This document shows positions 17,607 to 26,750 of a stretch of 64,000 bases of DNA, piece after piece. Every line of letters starts with the position of its first letter. Positions within the stretch are counted from its first letter, which is position 1. The translations under genes and the position numbers were made by a program. The stretch covers positions 1 through 64,000 of the forward strand of contig JBKDSL010000006.1 in NCBI GenBank assembly GCA_046340555.1, written 5' to 3'. Below the pieces are notes generated by a model. That model was given only the letters and a program-made list of their open reading frames with translations, was not told where the DNA came from and did no database searches. The stretch is from JALRAP01 sp046340555. Lineage in GTDB: Bacteria; Bacteroidota; Bacteroidia; AKYH767-A; OLB10.

Positions 17607-18499
17607 GGGTTATTGTGCTCAGGAATGTGGTTCAGCAGTTCTGCTACTTCATTCGCTTTTTCGATTTCTCCAAGTTTTTGCCATGAGTTTGACAAGTTGA
17701 GTATCATACGACGAATGATCTGTGTGTTGCTACAAGGTTCGTAAAACGACTTCTCCTCTTTGATACCTAGTTTTTTCAAAAATTGATCAATGTCCCCTTT
17801 CAGGAAAATCGAACCTTTATTAAAAGCATTGATATAAAACGCAATGTTTGCTGTCGGATAAGTATAAGTAGGTTTCGCATTTCCAGTAGGGTCCTGGTAA
17901 GCAAGAATGAAATGTTCGGGAAGGTTGATGCCGAAAACAGGGATGTCTAATTGTTTGGCAAGGATGATGTAGATGGTAGACAACAGGAGTGGGTTTCCTT
18001 TTCGTGTTTCGATCACACTATGGATAAATGAGTTTTGTGGAGCATGAAAGTTTGCTGTGTTACCCGAAAACCCTTCGCGCTCGAACAATACCTTGTTCAT
18101 GACCATTATTTTTTCTTGAGGGGTCATGTATTCGGCAAGCTCCAGCCAAATGTCTCGTTTGATTCGGTTTAAAATGCCGCGCACCGCAGTTTCATCCAAA
18201 TCCGGATATTGGTATCGTGCTACCAATAATGCACCTATCAACAAATCATTTTCCTCAGTGAGTGCCCATCTTCTTAATTCGTCTTTGATGCCGTCGAATT
18301 GGATTTTGTGGATGATGTTTTCTATCCTTTCCTGCATGACTGGATCAAAGGATGTTTCCCAAGCTTCTTCCAGCATTGGTACCACTTCATTGCCTAGTGA
18401 AATTAGCTCTTTGCTGATCTGTTTGAATATGTCCTGGTCCGGATCATCCAACAAACTGATCATAGCCCTTACATTGGATGGGTTTGGAGCGTTAGACAT
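17603..18499 (-). CDS. SirB1/transglutaminase-like protein
   Basis: A 298-residue cytosolic protein. The N-terminal third is a helical HEAT-like region (about 5-90); the rest is the SirB1-type transglutaminase-like domain, with SFIHSVIETRKGNPLLLSTIY in two blocks near residues 160-185 and the conserved GINLPEHFILAY near 200. In related proteins this domain is followed by TPR helices, and the C-terminal segment here (residues 260-298) could be one. The function of the family is not established. A GTG 18 nt upstream would add six residues; I prefer the ATG at 18499. Confidence 0.8.
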   Translation of the reverse strand: MSNAPNPSNVRAMISLLDDPDQDIFKQISKELISLGNEVVPMLEEAWETSFDPVMQERIENIIHKIQFDGIKDELRRWALTEENDLLIGALLVARYQYPDLDETAVRGILNRIKRDIWLELAEYMTPQEKIMVMNKVLFEREGFSGNTANFHAPQNSFIHSVIETRKGNPLLLSTIYIILAKQLDIPVFGINLPEHFILAYQDPTGNAKPTYTYPTANIAFYINAFNKGSIFLKGDIDQFLKKLGIKEEKSFYEPCSNTQIIRRMILNLSNSWQKLGEIEKANEVAELLNHIPEHNNP

Positions 18500-18580
18500 A
18501 GGCGCAAATCTTTCCACAATTTAATCCATTTCCGGATTAAAAAGCATGTTCAAGCTACGAAAATTTATCAAAAATAACTT

Positions 18581-19981
18581 CTATAGGGACTTTAGTTCGC
18601 TAACCAACTTGGTCAGTACGTCCTTGGCGTCTCCGAAAAGCATGCTGGCTTTAGGGTCATAAAACAAGGGGTTGTCAATTCCTGCATATCCTGCACTCAT
18701 CGATCTTTTATTGATGATGATATGTTGTGCGTTTTCAACATCTAGGATTGGCATGCCGTAAATAGGGGAGGTTGGGTCGGTTTTGGCTGCTGGGTTTACT
18801 ACGTCATTGGCGCCTACTACGATCACCACATCTGTAGTGGTGAATTCGGGGTTGATGTCTTCCATCTCCACCAATTTGCCATAATCTACATTGGATTCCG
18901 CCAAAAGCACGTTCATGTGTCCGGGCATCCTTCCTGCAACTGGGTGAATGGCATATTTGACTTCCACTCCGCGACCTTCAAGAATGGATTCTAATTCATG
19001 GATAACGTGCTGCGCTTGGGCTACGGCCAAACCGTATCCTGGGACTATCACAACCTTCTTTGAGTAGTTCAGCAAAACAGCAGTATCGCTAACCGAAATA
19101 TCCTTGATGCTTCCGGTTGTAGTCGTTCCGCTAGAAGTAGTGCTAGTTCCTCCAAAGGCTCCGAAAATAACATTGAATAGCGGACGATTCATGGCTTTGC
19201 ACATCACTATCGTCAACAGTGTTCCTGCTGAACCTACTAAAATGCCTCCGGTCAACATCACTTTATTATCGTATAGGAATCCGCCAAATGCGGCAGCTAG
19301 ACCGGTAAACGAGTTGAGCAATGAGATTACCACGGGCATATCTGCACCACCAATCGGAATTACAAACATGATACCGTAGAGAAGTGCTACAGCGAACAAA
19401 CCGTAAAGTAACAGCGAGTCTTCTTTGGTTCCTGCGAAAACCATATAGGCTCCGAATGCAAACATCCCGATCATCAATACAGTATTCACCATGTTATAGG
19501 ACGGAAGTCGGATAGGCTTGGACATCGTGCCGTTAAGCTTCAAGTAAGCTATTATGCTTCCAGAGAAGGAAACGCTTCCAATGATCATGCCTAGAATAAC
19601 TGCGATAACCGGGCCTGTGTTGCCAGCATTATGGCCGAATTCCATCAAACCTATTAAAGCGGCACAAGCTCCTCCCATGCCGTTGAACATCGAAACCAGT
19701 TCCGGCATTTTGGTCATCTTCACTTTTTTCGCTGTCAGCCATCCAATCACGGTACCAACGGCAATAGCGGCAAAAACCAAAATCATCTTGGTGCTGCTTC
19801 TGGTAGTGAGTCCTTCTGGGTTCTCATAAAGGAAAATCGTTCCGATAATGGCCATGGTCATACCGGCCGCGGCTAGCAAGTTCCCCATTCGGGCGCTCTT
19901 CGGATTACTCATGTATTTCAATCCCACGATGAAAGTCACCGATGCGATCAAATAGGAGATCTCTAAAATGTATTGTTCCAT
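18581..19981 (-). CDS. pntB: NAD(P) transhydrogenase subunit beta
   Basis: A 466-residue membrane protein coupling hydride transfer between NADH and NADP+ to proton movement. About nine membrane helices occupy the first 270 residues (GMGGACAALIGLMEFG, ADMPVVISLLNSFTG). The C-terminal domain III binds NADP(H), with VIVPGYGLAVAQAQH, AGRMPGHMNVLLAE and VGANDVVNPAA. Last gene of a three-gene operon with the two alpha-subunit halves; spacing to the preceding gene is 36 nt. Confidence 0.97.
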   Translation of the reverse strand: MEQYILEISYLIASVTFIVGLKYMSNPKSARMGNLLAAAGMTMAIIGTIFLYENPEGLTTRSSTKMILVFAAIAVGTVIGWLTAKKVKMTKMPELVSMFNGMGGACAALIGLMEFGHNAGNTGPVIAVILGMIIGSVSFSGSIIAYLKLNGTMSKPIRLPSYNMVNTVLMIGMFAFGAYMVFAGTKEDSLLLYGLFAVALLYGIMFVIPIGGADMPVVISLLNSFTGLAAAFGGFLYDNKVMLTGGILVGSAGTLLTIVMCKAMNRPLFNVIFGAFGGTSTTSSGTTTTGSIKDISVSDTAVLLNYSKKVVIVPGYGLAVAQAQHVIHELESILEGRGVEVKYAIHPVAGRMPGHMNVLLAESNVDYGKLVEMEDINPEFTTTDVVIVVGANDVVNPAAKTDPTSPIYGMPILDVENAQHIIINKRSMSAGYAGIDNPLFYDPKASMLFGDAKDVLTKLVSELKSL

Positions 19982-20017
19982 TATTGATGATAATTGATTG
20001 ATGAAAAGATGGTCTGT

Positions 20018-20326
20018 TTACTTTTTCTTTTTGAACATTTCCAACATGCGGTCGGTAACTACGAATCCACCTACAACGTTCAGGGTTCCCAATACGATTG
20101 CAATGAATCCAACTGCTAGAGCAGGCAAGTTAGAAGCGTCAGCATCAAGCATTACGATGATAGCGCCCACAATGACCACTCCGTGGATTGCATTGGCGCC
20201 ACTCATGAGAGGCGTATGCAATACGGTTGGTACGCGGCCTATTACTTCAATTCCAACGAAAACCGAAAGTATTATGAAGTAAATGATTTCCTTATGTAGT
20301 GCAATGTAGGAGAGAGCGTTTTCCAT
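20018..20326 (-). CDS. pntAB: NAD(P) transhydrogenase subunit alpha, membrane part
   Basis: A 102-residue protein with three hydrophobic helices (FIILSVFVGIEVIGRVP, GANAIHGVVIVGAIIVML, LGTLNVVGGFVVTDRML). It corresponds to the C-terminal membrane domain of E. coli PntA, encoded separately as in Rhodospirillum and many Bacteroidota. 4 nt downstream of the soluble alpha part. Confidence 0.95.
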   Translation of the reverse strand: MENALSYIALHKEIIYFIILSVFVGIEVIGRVPTVLHTPLMSGANAIHGVVIVGAIIVMLDADASNLPALAVGFIAIVLGTLNVVGGFVVTDRMLEMFKKKK

Positions 20327-20330
20327 GGTT

Positions 20331-21449
20331 TTAGTTTTTCAGAGATTCCTGCATAATGGAACCTTCATGAGTAATGATGGATCCTTTGGTTATTTCCTCG
20401 TTCAAATCAAGTTTGAAGCCGGTCTTGTCGGACAAGTGTTCCAAGAACGTTTGGATGTTTTTGGCATAAAGTTCGGAGGCGTTGGTAGGTAATAGTCCGG
20501 GGAGGTTAGACTCGCCGATAATTGTAACACCATGCTTCACAACATTTTTGTTCACTTCGCTTAACGGACAATTGCCGCCTTGCTCAACGGCCATATCAAC
20601 GATAACGGAACCTGTCCTCATGCTTTTCACCATATCTTCCGTAATCAGCACGGGGGCTTTTTTCCCAGGTATTAAGGCTGTAGTGATGACTAGGTCGGCT
20701 TCAGCCACATGCTTGGCGATAACAGCTTGTTGTTTCTTCAGGAATTCCTCGGAGACAGCTTTGACATATCCGCCCTCCGTTTTGATGCTTTCATCGCCTT
20801 GGACTTCGATGAATTTACCCCCTAGCGATTCAACCTGTTCTTTGGTTTCGGGTCTGATATCGGATACCCAAACAACCGCACCTAGACGCTTGGCTGTTGC
20901 AATAGCTTGTAGACCTGCCACACCAGCACCCATGATAACCACTTTGCAAGGTTTAATGGTTCCAGCAGCTGTCATCATCAACGGGAATATTTTTCCAAGA
21001 GCATTGGCTCCTAAAAGAACTGTCTTGTATCCAGCCAAATTGCTTTGGGATGATAGCGCATCCATTTTTTGAGCCCTTGAAATACGGGGTATGGCATCCA
21101 TTGAAAATGCGGTAATTCCTTGCTGGACGCAAGTTTGAACAACTTCCCGGTTTGTAGCAGCCCACATAAAGCTGATTAGCTTGCTACCGTTGGGCATAGA
21201 GGAAATTTCATTTGACGATGGAGGATTTACCTTCAGGATGCAATCGGAGCCAGTATAAATTGCACCTGCGTTGCTGGCAATATCGGCACCAGCTAAGCGA
21301 TAGTCTTCGTCAGAAAACGAGGATCCGTTTCCTGCGGACGTTTCTACAGTGACCTGGTAGCCTTTCGCAACAAGTGATTTCACCACATCGGGTGTCAAAG
21401 CCACACGGGTTTCCCGCTCTTTGGTCTCTCTTGGGATTCCGATTTTCAT
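20331..21449 (-). CDS. pntAA: NAD(P) transhydrogenase subunit alpha, soluble NAD-binding part
   Basis: A 372-residue protein of the alanine dehydrogenase/PNT fold forming domain I of the transhydrogenase. N terminus MKIGIPRETKERETRVALTP is the family signature. The NAD-binding Rossmann motif is VIMGAGVAGLQAIATAKRLGA near residues 170-190, and ALIPGKKAPVLIT precedes the mobile loop. First gene of pntAA-pntAB-pntB; about 150 nt of leader and intergenic DNA separate it from the next divergent gene. Confidence 0.96.
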   Translation of the reverse strand: MKIGIPRETKERETRVALTPDVVKSLVAKGYQVTVETSAGNGSSFSDEDYRLAGADIASNAGAIYTGSDCILKVNPPSSNEISSMPNGSKLISFMWAATNREVVQTCVQQGITAFSMDAIPRISRAQKMDALSSQSNLAGYKTVLLGANALGKIFPLMMTAAGTIKPCKVVIMGAGVAGLQAIATAKRLGAVVWVSDIRPETKEQVESLGGKFIEVQGDESIKTEGGYVKAVSEEFLKKQQAVIAKHVAEADLVITTALIPGKKAPVLITEDMVKSMRTGSVIVDMAVEQGGNCPLSEVNKNVVKHGVTIIGESNLPGLLPTNASELYAKNIQTFLEHLSDKTGFKLDLNEEITKGSIITHEGSIMQESLKN

Positions 21450-21649
21450 CTAAAAAATTGTTTATCAGTGGTATGGATTGGTCGGGATAAGGTTGTGCCC
21501 GATAGATTTATGCTAGTACAAAGGAACGGAATTTTATCCAATCAGCCAAGACTTTTTTATGTGGAGTCAGTTCATTTTTAATTCGTTGCGTCTAGCTTTT
21601 GAGTGCGATAAATTGTGCGGATTTTATGGGTTTTGATTTCATTAAACCT

Positions 21650-21657
21650 TATATTTG
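21650..21657 (+). promoter_or_regulatory. -7 promoter element upstream of 21683
   Basis: TATATTTG matches TAnnTTTG exactly. It lies inside a longer open frame that begins at 21599, so the protein must start downstream, at the ATG at 21683, with a leader of about 20 nt. A TTTG at 21632-21635 is too close (14 nt) to be a canonical -33. Confidence 0.6.
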
Positions 21658-21682
21658 TATAAACTATTTTCAATTGCAGGGT

Positions 21683-21961
21683 ATGATCAAGTTTAATGCG
21701 CAGTTCCAATCAAAATTGGAGGATGTTTTTGAAGAGAACGGATACAAGGTCCGTTATGAAAAGGGTAATTTCAAATCCGGTTTCTGCATAATTGAAGACC
21801 GCAAGTTGATTGTGCTTAACAAGTTTGCCGTACTTGAAGCGAGGATTAATTCCATGGTGGAAATCATGCGTCAACTCAGTAATCAGGATTTGTTGCAGGG
21901 CGAGAAATTCGAGCAGATAAAACCATCGCTAGCCCAACAACAAACACTACAAGTGGCTTAG
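21683..21961 (+). CDS. Conserved small protein of unknown function
   Basis: A 92-residue protein starting MIKFNAQFQSKLEDVFEENG. It has an alpha/beta character: an N-terminal helix, a two-strand hairpin (GYKVRYEKGNFKSGFCIIED), and a helix ARINSMVEIMRQL. I do not recognise a named domain. It shares the promoter with and overlaps by one base the metallo-beta-lactamase-fold gene that follows, so it may work with that enzyme; this is inference from position. Confidence 0.75.
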   Translation: MIKFNAQFQSKLEDVFEENGYKVRYEKGNFKSGFCIIEDRKLIVLNKFAVLEARINSMVEIMRQLSNQDLLQGEKFEQIKPSLAQQQTLQVA

Positions 21962-22722
21962 TGGAAATCGTTTTTCTTGGAACCGGCACTTCGCAAGGCG
22001 TACCTCTTATCGCTTGTACATGCGACGTTTGCCATTCCGACGATCCAAGAGACAAAAGGCTTCGGACATCAATTTTGATTCGTAAAGGATCTACTAATGT
22101 GGTCGTCGACTCCGGCCCTGATTTCCGTCAGCAAATGCTTCGTGAAAATGTAGGGCATTTAACGGGTTTGGTGTTTACGCATGAGCATAAAGACCACATC
22201 GCCGGCATGGATGACATTCGAGCTTATAATTATGTAAACCAATCCAAAGTTGATGTATATGCTACAAATCGTGTGCAGGATTCGCTTCGGAGGGAGTTTC
22301 CATATGTTTTCGAGGATTTGAAATATCCTGGAGTGCCAGAGATAAATTTACATACCATTGAAAACACGCCTTTTCAGGTTGGCGAGTTGGTGTTGCAACC
22401 ACTCGATGTGCTTCATTACAGGTTACCTGTTACCGCTTTTAGGATAGATGATTTCTCCTATGTTACGGATGCAAATCATATACCTGAATCAACTTATGAG
22501 AAACTGAAGGGAACGAAGGTTTTGGTCATAAACGCTCTTCGTTTTGATAAGCATATATCACATTTCAACTTCGATGAGGCATTGGAGGTTATAGAGCGTG
22601 TGGCTCCTATAAGGGCATACCTGACTCATATTTCGCACCAATTAGGCAAAACCATCAATGTTGATGCCATGCTCCCTGCCCACGTGAAGTGCGCCTATGA
22701 TGGACTTTCAATAAAAATCTGA
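21961..22722 (+). CDS. MBL-fold hydrolase, PhnP-like
   Basis: A 253-residue metallo-beta-lactamase-fold enzyme. Start GTG at 21961 shares its G with the upstream TAG. It begins MEIVFLGTGTSQGVPLIAC; cysteines follow in the pattern CTCDVC, as in the PhnP branch. The metal motif is FTHEHKDHIAGMDD near residues 72-86; further ligands are in VTDANH and the terminal LTHISHQ. PhnP-type enzymes are phosphodiesterases (cyclic ribose phosphate or nuclease-like substrates). There is no phosphonate operon here, so the substrate is open. Stops back to back with ybaB. Confidence 0.88.
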   Translation: MEIVFLGTGTSQGVPLIACTCDVCHSDDPRDKRLRTSILIRKGSTNVVVDSGPDFRQQMLRENVGHLTGLVFTHEHKDHIAGMDDIRAYNYVNQSKVDVYATNRVQDSLRREFPYVFEDLKYPGVPEINLHTIENTPFQVGELVLQPLDVLHYRLPVTAFRIDDFSYVTDANHIPESTYEKLKGTKVLVINALRFDKHISHFNFDEALEVIERVAPIRAYLTHISHQLGKTINVDAMLPAHVKCAYDGLSIKI

Positions 22723-23031
22723 TCAGGTCAAGCCAGGGAATCCCGGAAACATGCCTTGGCCTACAGCACGCATTTCCGTTTCCATGATATTCCTTGATTG
22801 CTCGATTGCCCTGCTGATGGCCAACTCGGTCAACTCTTCAAGTTCTTCTTTCCTAGAAGGGTCCATAAGCCTATCATGGATTTCCACGGCTTTGACTTTC
22901 ATGTTACCGGTCATCGTGACCTTTATTTGTCCCTCTCCGGCTTCTCCGATTACAGTGATATGGTCGAGCCTACCTTTGACTTCTTCCATGGCCTTTTTCA
23001 TCTGGCCCATTTTGCCTAGCATGTCAAACAT
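22723..23031 (-). CDS. YbaB/EbfC nucleoid-associated protein
   Basis: A 102-residue DNA-binding protein of the YbaB/EbfC family. It begins MFDMLGKMGQMKKAMEEVKGRL, then the core beta-hairpin with GEGQIKVTMTGNMKVKAVEI and the helix ELTELAISRAIEQSR, ending with a PGFPG tail. Family members form tweezer-like dimers that bind DNA. It lies 13 nt downstream of nfo rather than next to dnaX/recR. Confidence 0.92.
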   Translation of the reverse strand: MFDMLGKMGQMKKAMEEVKGRLDHITVIGEAGEGQIKVTMTGNMKVKAVEIHDRLMDPSRKEELEELTELAISRAIEQSRNIMETEMRAVGQGMFPGFPGLT

Positions 23032-23044
23032 TGTTTTTGGGAAT

Positions 23045-23878
23045 TTAAATCAAGGATTTAAGTAATTCTAAATTCTCTCGATCCCATTCATCAGACTTCT
23101 CTGTCTCGATGACTTTAGGGATTTTTGGAAAGTTATTCATGATATAACGAAAGGGCTCTAAGCCAAGTTTGCCTTTACCGATATGTTCGTGGCGGTCGAG
23201 ATGAGACCCTAAATCCCCTTTGCTGTCATTCAGGTGGAACGCCTTCAGGTTTTCCAAACCCAAAATGCTGTCGAAAGCGGCAAATGTTTCTTCGCATCCT
23301 TTTTTGGTTCTGATATCGAATCCAGCTGCAAAAGCGTGACATGTGTCGAAACAGTACCCAATTCTTTTTGAATTGGTAAGATCTGATATTTGTTTCAAAT
23401 TCTCAAACGGACCACCTACGCTGGAACCTTGACCTGCGGTGTTTTCGAGCAATATCATCACATTGCTGCCGGAAGATTTGTCTAATACTTGTCTTAGGCC
23501 GTCGGCGATTTTTTTGATTGCAGTCTCCTGGGTTTGAGAGCCGGCAGCGCCTGGGTGCAGTATGCAAAAACTAAGGCCCAGAAGTGTGCATCTTTCAACC
23601 TCCAAAATCAGCGCTGCTATTGATTTTTCACGGGTCTCATCCGATTCAGCGGCCAAGTTTATTAGGTAGGAGCAGTGAGAAAAGGCCACTTTTATCTGGC
23701 TGGATTTCCAAGTGTCCTGGAAGGCAATGCGTTCTTCATCCGATATCGGTTTGGCATTCCATTGGCGCTGGTTTCGCGTAAAAACCTGCATCACATCAAT
23801 ATGCAATCCATTGGCCTCACCAAAGGCGTTTTCAAGTCCGCCTGAAACGGAGCAGTGTACTCCTAAAAAATGTTCCAT
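23045..23878 (-). CDS. nfo: Deoxyribonuclease IV (AP endonuclease)
   Basis: A 277-residue TIM-barrel zinc endonuclease of base-excision repair, cutting 5' of abasic sites. Visible family motifs: GVHCSVSGGLENAF at the N terminus, VFTRNQRQW, AFSHCSYLINLA, CILHPGA with metal-binding His, ILLENTAGQGSSVG with Glu, GYCFDTCHAFAAG, HLNDSKGDLGSHLDRHEHIG, and VIETEK at the end. Length is normal. In an apparent operon with ybaB. Confidence 0.96.
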   Translation of the reverse strand: MEHFLGVHCSVSGGLENAFGEANGLHIDVMQVFTRNQRQWNAKPISDEERIAFQDTWKSSQIKVAFSHCSYLINLAAESDETREKSIAALILEVERCTLLGLSFCILHPGAAGSQTQETAIKKIADGLRQVLDKSSGSNVMILLENTAGQGSSVGGPFENLKQISDLTNSKRIGYCFDTCHAFAAGFDIRTKKGCEETFAAFDSILGLENLKAFHLNDSKGDLGSHLDRHEHIGKGKLGLEPFRYIMNNFPKIPKVIETEKSDEWDRENLELLKSLI

Positions 23879-23907
23879 TTTTTTTGTTGCTAATTTACTT
23901 CAAAGGT

Positions 23908-23940
23908 TTTGAACCCCAATCCCGATTTCGTTTACATTTG
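23908..23940 (+). promoter_or_regulatory. Promoter of the beta-CASP nuclease gene
   Basis: TTTG at 23908-23911, 21 nt, then TACATTTG at 23933-23940: a full -33/-7 pair. It lies inside the open frame that begins with a TTG at 23909, so that upstream start cannot be right and the GTG at 23963 is used, with a leader of about 17-20 nt. Confidence 0.75.
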
Positions 23941-23962
23941 TGTGAATTCGAAATCATTTATC

Positions 23963-25363
23963 GTGAAAATCAAATTTTGTGGCGCCGCTGGTACGGTAAC
24001 AGGCAGCAAGCATCTGATCACCACCGATTCCGGCTTGAACATCTTATTGGATTGCGGTTTATTCCAAGGAATGGGATCCGAAACTGATCCGCTGAACCGA
24101 AATTTCGGCTTCGACCCTCTGGTTGTCGATCATCTGATTCTGAGCCATGCACATATAGACCACTCCGGATTGATACCCAGACTGGTTCACGAAGGATTTA
24201 GAGGAACTATACATTGCACCCCTGCGACTTATGATTTATGCGAGTTAATGCTCCGCGATAGCGCTTCCATTCAAGAATCGGATATTGAATACATAAATCG
24301 GCGACGTAAAAACCGCGGACAAACATTGTTGAAACCATTGTATGATTCGGATGATGCCGAGAAATCCTTCCCGTTTTTCAAAACACTACCTTATGGAGAC
24401 TGGCGTGATTTAGGCGGAGGCGTTTCGTTTTGTTTTACTGATGCAGGACATGTATTAGGAAGCGCATGTGTTAGTCTTCGATTTCACGAGGATGGTGTTA
24501 AAAGCCTGTTTTTTACAGCTGACATCGGGCGGCCCGGTGATCAGATTTTGCGTTCGCCTCAAGCTGTCCCCCAGCCTGACTATATTATTTGCGAATCCAC
24601 ATATGGCGATAGGTTACACGAGCCCATAGAAGGTTCTGAAGCTCGACTACTTGAGATTGTTCTTCAAACTTGTGTTAAAAGAAGCGGTAAGCTGATTATA
24701 CCTGCTTTCAGTCTAGATCGTACTCAGGAGTTGATATACGCCTTGGATCGTCTTGAGCATTTAGGACACCTGCCGCCGGTTAAAGTGTATATCGACAGTC
24801 CATTGTCTGTCCATACTACACGAGTTATTCAGAAGCATATCGATTGTTACAACGACACCATTCGTGATTACATGTTGGAGGGTGATCATAATCCATTTTA
24901 TTTCCGGAACCTTCACTTTATCACAGACGTTGAGCAGTCTAAGAAGTTAAATCATTCCAAAGAGCCTTGCATTATTATTTCTGCAAGTGGCATGGCAGAG
25001 GCAGGACGTGTCAAGCATCACATCAAGAATGCCATTGGTGACACAAACAACACAATTCTGCTGGTGGGATATTGTACGCCATCCAGTTTGGGCGGGCGTT
25101 TAGCTTCGGGTCAAAAAAATGTCAGGATTTTTGGAGATGAACACCACGTTAGGGCCCAGGTGGTTACCATGGAATCTTATAGTGCTCATGCCGATTATTC
25201 GGAAATTTTGGATTTCTTAGGTCATGCAGACCTTCACAAAGTGAAGAAAGTTTTTCTAGTACATGGAGAGCCGCCCGGATTTGAGAATCTCAGGAGGTTG
25301 TTAGGTGATAAAGGAGTAAAAAGCGTAGTGGTTCCCGAGCTTGGCGAATCATTTGAAATCTGA
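23963..25363 (+). CDS. MBL-fold beta-CASP RNA nuclease
   Basis: A 466-residue protein of the metallo-beta-lactamase/beta-CASP family (YSH1/RNase J relatives). It starts with GTG as MKIKFCGAAGTVTGSKHLI. Metal motif LSHAHIDHSGLIPRL lies at about residues 69-83, with the later DAGHVLGSAC and FTADIGRPG. The beta-CASP insert has YIDSPLSVHTTRV; the C-terminal part has IIISASGMAEAGRVKHHI, YSAHADYSE and FLVHGEP. Such enzymes are processing endo/exoribonucleases. No KH domain is attached. Monocistronic; convergent with the next gene 10 nt away. Confidence 0.9.
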   Translation: MKIKFCGAAGTVTGSKHLITTDSGLNILLDCGLFQGMGSETDPLNRNFGFDPLVVDHLILSHAHIDHSGLIPRLVHEGFRGTIHCTPATYDLCELMLRDSASIQESDIEYINRRRKNRGQTLLKPLYDSDDAEKSFPFFKTLPYGDWRDLGGGVSFCFTDAGHVLGSACVSLRFHEDGVKSLFFTADIGRPGDQILRSPQAVPQPDYIICESTYGDRLHEPIEGSEARLLEIVLQTCVKRSGKLIIPAFSLDRTQELIYALDRLEHLGHLPPVKVYIDSPLSVHTTRVIQKHIDCYNDTIRDYMLEGDHNPFYFRNLHFITDVEQSKKLNHSKEPCIIISASGMAEAGRVKHHIKNAIGDTNNTILLVGYCTPSSLGGRLASGQKNVRIFGDEHHVRAQVVTMESYSAHADYSEILDFLGHADLHKVKKVFLVHGEPPGFENLRRLLGDKGVKSVVVPELGESFEI

Positions 25364-25372
25364 AGATTTAAG

Positions 25373-25759
25373 TTATTTGTAATCTCGATTTATCTCATCA
25401 TCTGTTGGGAAAACAATGCTTTTGTTTCCTGTGGGCCTTGACCAGGTTACAAATTTACCAGTGCCATCACAAGCATATCCCGATACAGTGTCTCCTGGAG
25501 AGATGTTCAGGTGATTGAAAACCCTCCAGCGATTTGATTTCTCCTGTATGGCTAGTTTGATATCCACCGACTTTCCACATTGATTTACAAAGTAAGCTTT
25601 ATAGGTGTTGTTGGAGTTGATGCAATTTCCAACGGGATTGCTCCACTCCGAATTCACCTTTACGATACAGCCTTCATTGTTTGACTGCGCTATTGAACTG
25701 TAGTTGGAAACCAATACGGAGGCTGTAATCAATACCAAAATTTTAATCGATGTTTTCAT
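25373..25759 (-). CDS. Small exported protein of unknown function
   Basis: A 128-residue protein with a signal peptide (cleavage after SIAQ at about residue 25). The mature part has four cysteines (CIVKV, NCINS, QCGKS, YACDG) that could form two disulfides, and a beta-rich pattern resembling a short immunoglobulin-like fold (YFVNQCGKSVDIKLAIQE, ISPGDTVSGYACDG). No family recognised. Last of three genes in a minus-strand operon of small exported proteins. Confidence 0.75.
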   Translation of the reverse strand: MKTSIKILVLITASVLVSNYSSIAQSNNEGCIVKVNSEWSNPVGNCINSNNTYKAYFVNQCGKSVDIKLAIQEKSNRWRVFNHLNISPGDTVSGYACDGTGKFVTWSRPTGNKSIVFPTDDEINRDYK

Positions 25760-25773
25760 TCTGATTATCTCTA

Positions 25774-26292
25774 TTATTTACAGTAATTGTTTTTTAGTAT
25801 GATAGGTGCTTCCTTGTTGCCTAGTTTTTTTGATTTTTTCCAGTCGTCGCAAGCTCCGCTCGAGTCGCCTAACTCCTTTTTGGAGAATCCTCGGTTATTG
25901 TACGCCTCCTGATCGCTAGGGTCAAGCTCTAATACCTTATTGAAATCATCAATGGCAGATTCAAATTGACCTGTTTTGTTTTTTGCACTTCCTCTTGAAA
26001 GGTATGCGAACTTGTTGTCTGGAATCAGCATTATGGCAGCAGAAAAATCCGCTATAGCCTCCTGGTGTTTTTTTAGAATATTGAAGCAAAAACCCCTTTT
26101 GAGAAAGAAGTTGGGGTCGGAAGCATCCAAGGATATGGCCTTTGAAATTTGGACAACAGCTAATTCATAGTCCGCATTGGCTACAAGGTATTCCCCTTTT
26201 TTAAAATAATCAATTGCGGTACTGTCTTGGCCAAATACAACACAATTCGAATGGATCAGGATTATGGCTGTTATAAATAGTGTTATTTTCAT
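25774..26292 (-). CDS. Exported TPR-repeat protein
   Basis: A 172-residue protein with an N-terminal signal peptide (ITLFITAIILIHSNCVVFGQ) and three or more tetratricopeptide repeats: AVVQISKAISLDASDP, AIADFSAAIMLIPDNK, AIDDFNKVLELDPSDQ, each followed by an A/G-x-x-x-x-G/R helix. TPRs mediate protein binding. The last turn ends GACDDWKKSKKLGN, a common ending of Sel1/TPR proteins. It overlaps the upstream gene by 4 nt (ATGA) and is 14 nt from the downstream one. Confidence 0.85.
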   Translation of the reverse strand: MKITLFITAIILIHSNCVVFGQDSTAIDYFKKGEYLVANADYELAVVQISKAISLDASDPNFFLKRGFCFNILKKHQEAIADFSAAIMLIPDNKFAYLSRGSAKNKTGQFESAIDDFNKVLELDPSDQEAYNNRGFSKKELGDSSGACDDWKKSKKLGNKEAPIILKNNYCK

Positions 26293-26744
26293 TCGAATGG
26301 TTCTGATGATTTGTATTTTGGATCCATAACCAAATTGACCATGTGTTTAAGTGCTTTTTGCAGTCCGGATGCTGATTTAGGATCCAATTTTACAGGAAAT
26401 GAAATCCTACCGTAGTCACGTTGGATTTTGCGCACAAACATTTGCCTATCCACACATTTGCTTCCTGTTTTACAGTTAATAGAGAGAATACCTGCCTGAC
26501 TGTCGTAATTAACGGATGACATATTCAAGTCCTTGCACATTACTTGATCCTCACGGACGATTTGACCGTTATTGAAGTAGCGAGAAACAATAATCCCCCT
26601 GTCGACTGTTAATTCTGAAACAGGTCTCAATTTACCGTTTATGTAATTAAGCGTTTGCTCCATATCTATATCCTGTGACTTGATATCTTTTGGCAAAAAA
26701 ACCGATAGGCAGGCCATGAGAAAGATAAATTTGTAGTGAATCAT
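26289..26744 (-). CDS. Exported protein of unknown function
   Basis: A 151-residue protein from the ATG at 26744, with a signal peptide (FIFLMACLSVFLPKDIKSQ). The mature part has a predicted pattern of strands and helices with cysteines in MCKDLN and NCKTGSKCVDRQMF. No family recognised. An in-frame TTG at 26753 is excluded because it forms the end of the -7 element. First gene of the three-gene operon. Confidence 0.75.
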   Translation of the reverse strand: MIHYKFIFLMACLSVFLPKDIKSQDIDMEQTLNYINGKLRPVSELTVDRGIIVSRYFNNGQIVREDQVMCKDLNMSSVNYDSQAGILSINCKTGSKCVDRQMFVRKIQRDYGRISFPVKLDPKSASGLQKALKHMVNLVMDPKYKSSEPFE

Positions 26745-26750
26745 ATTATT

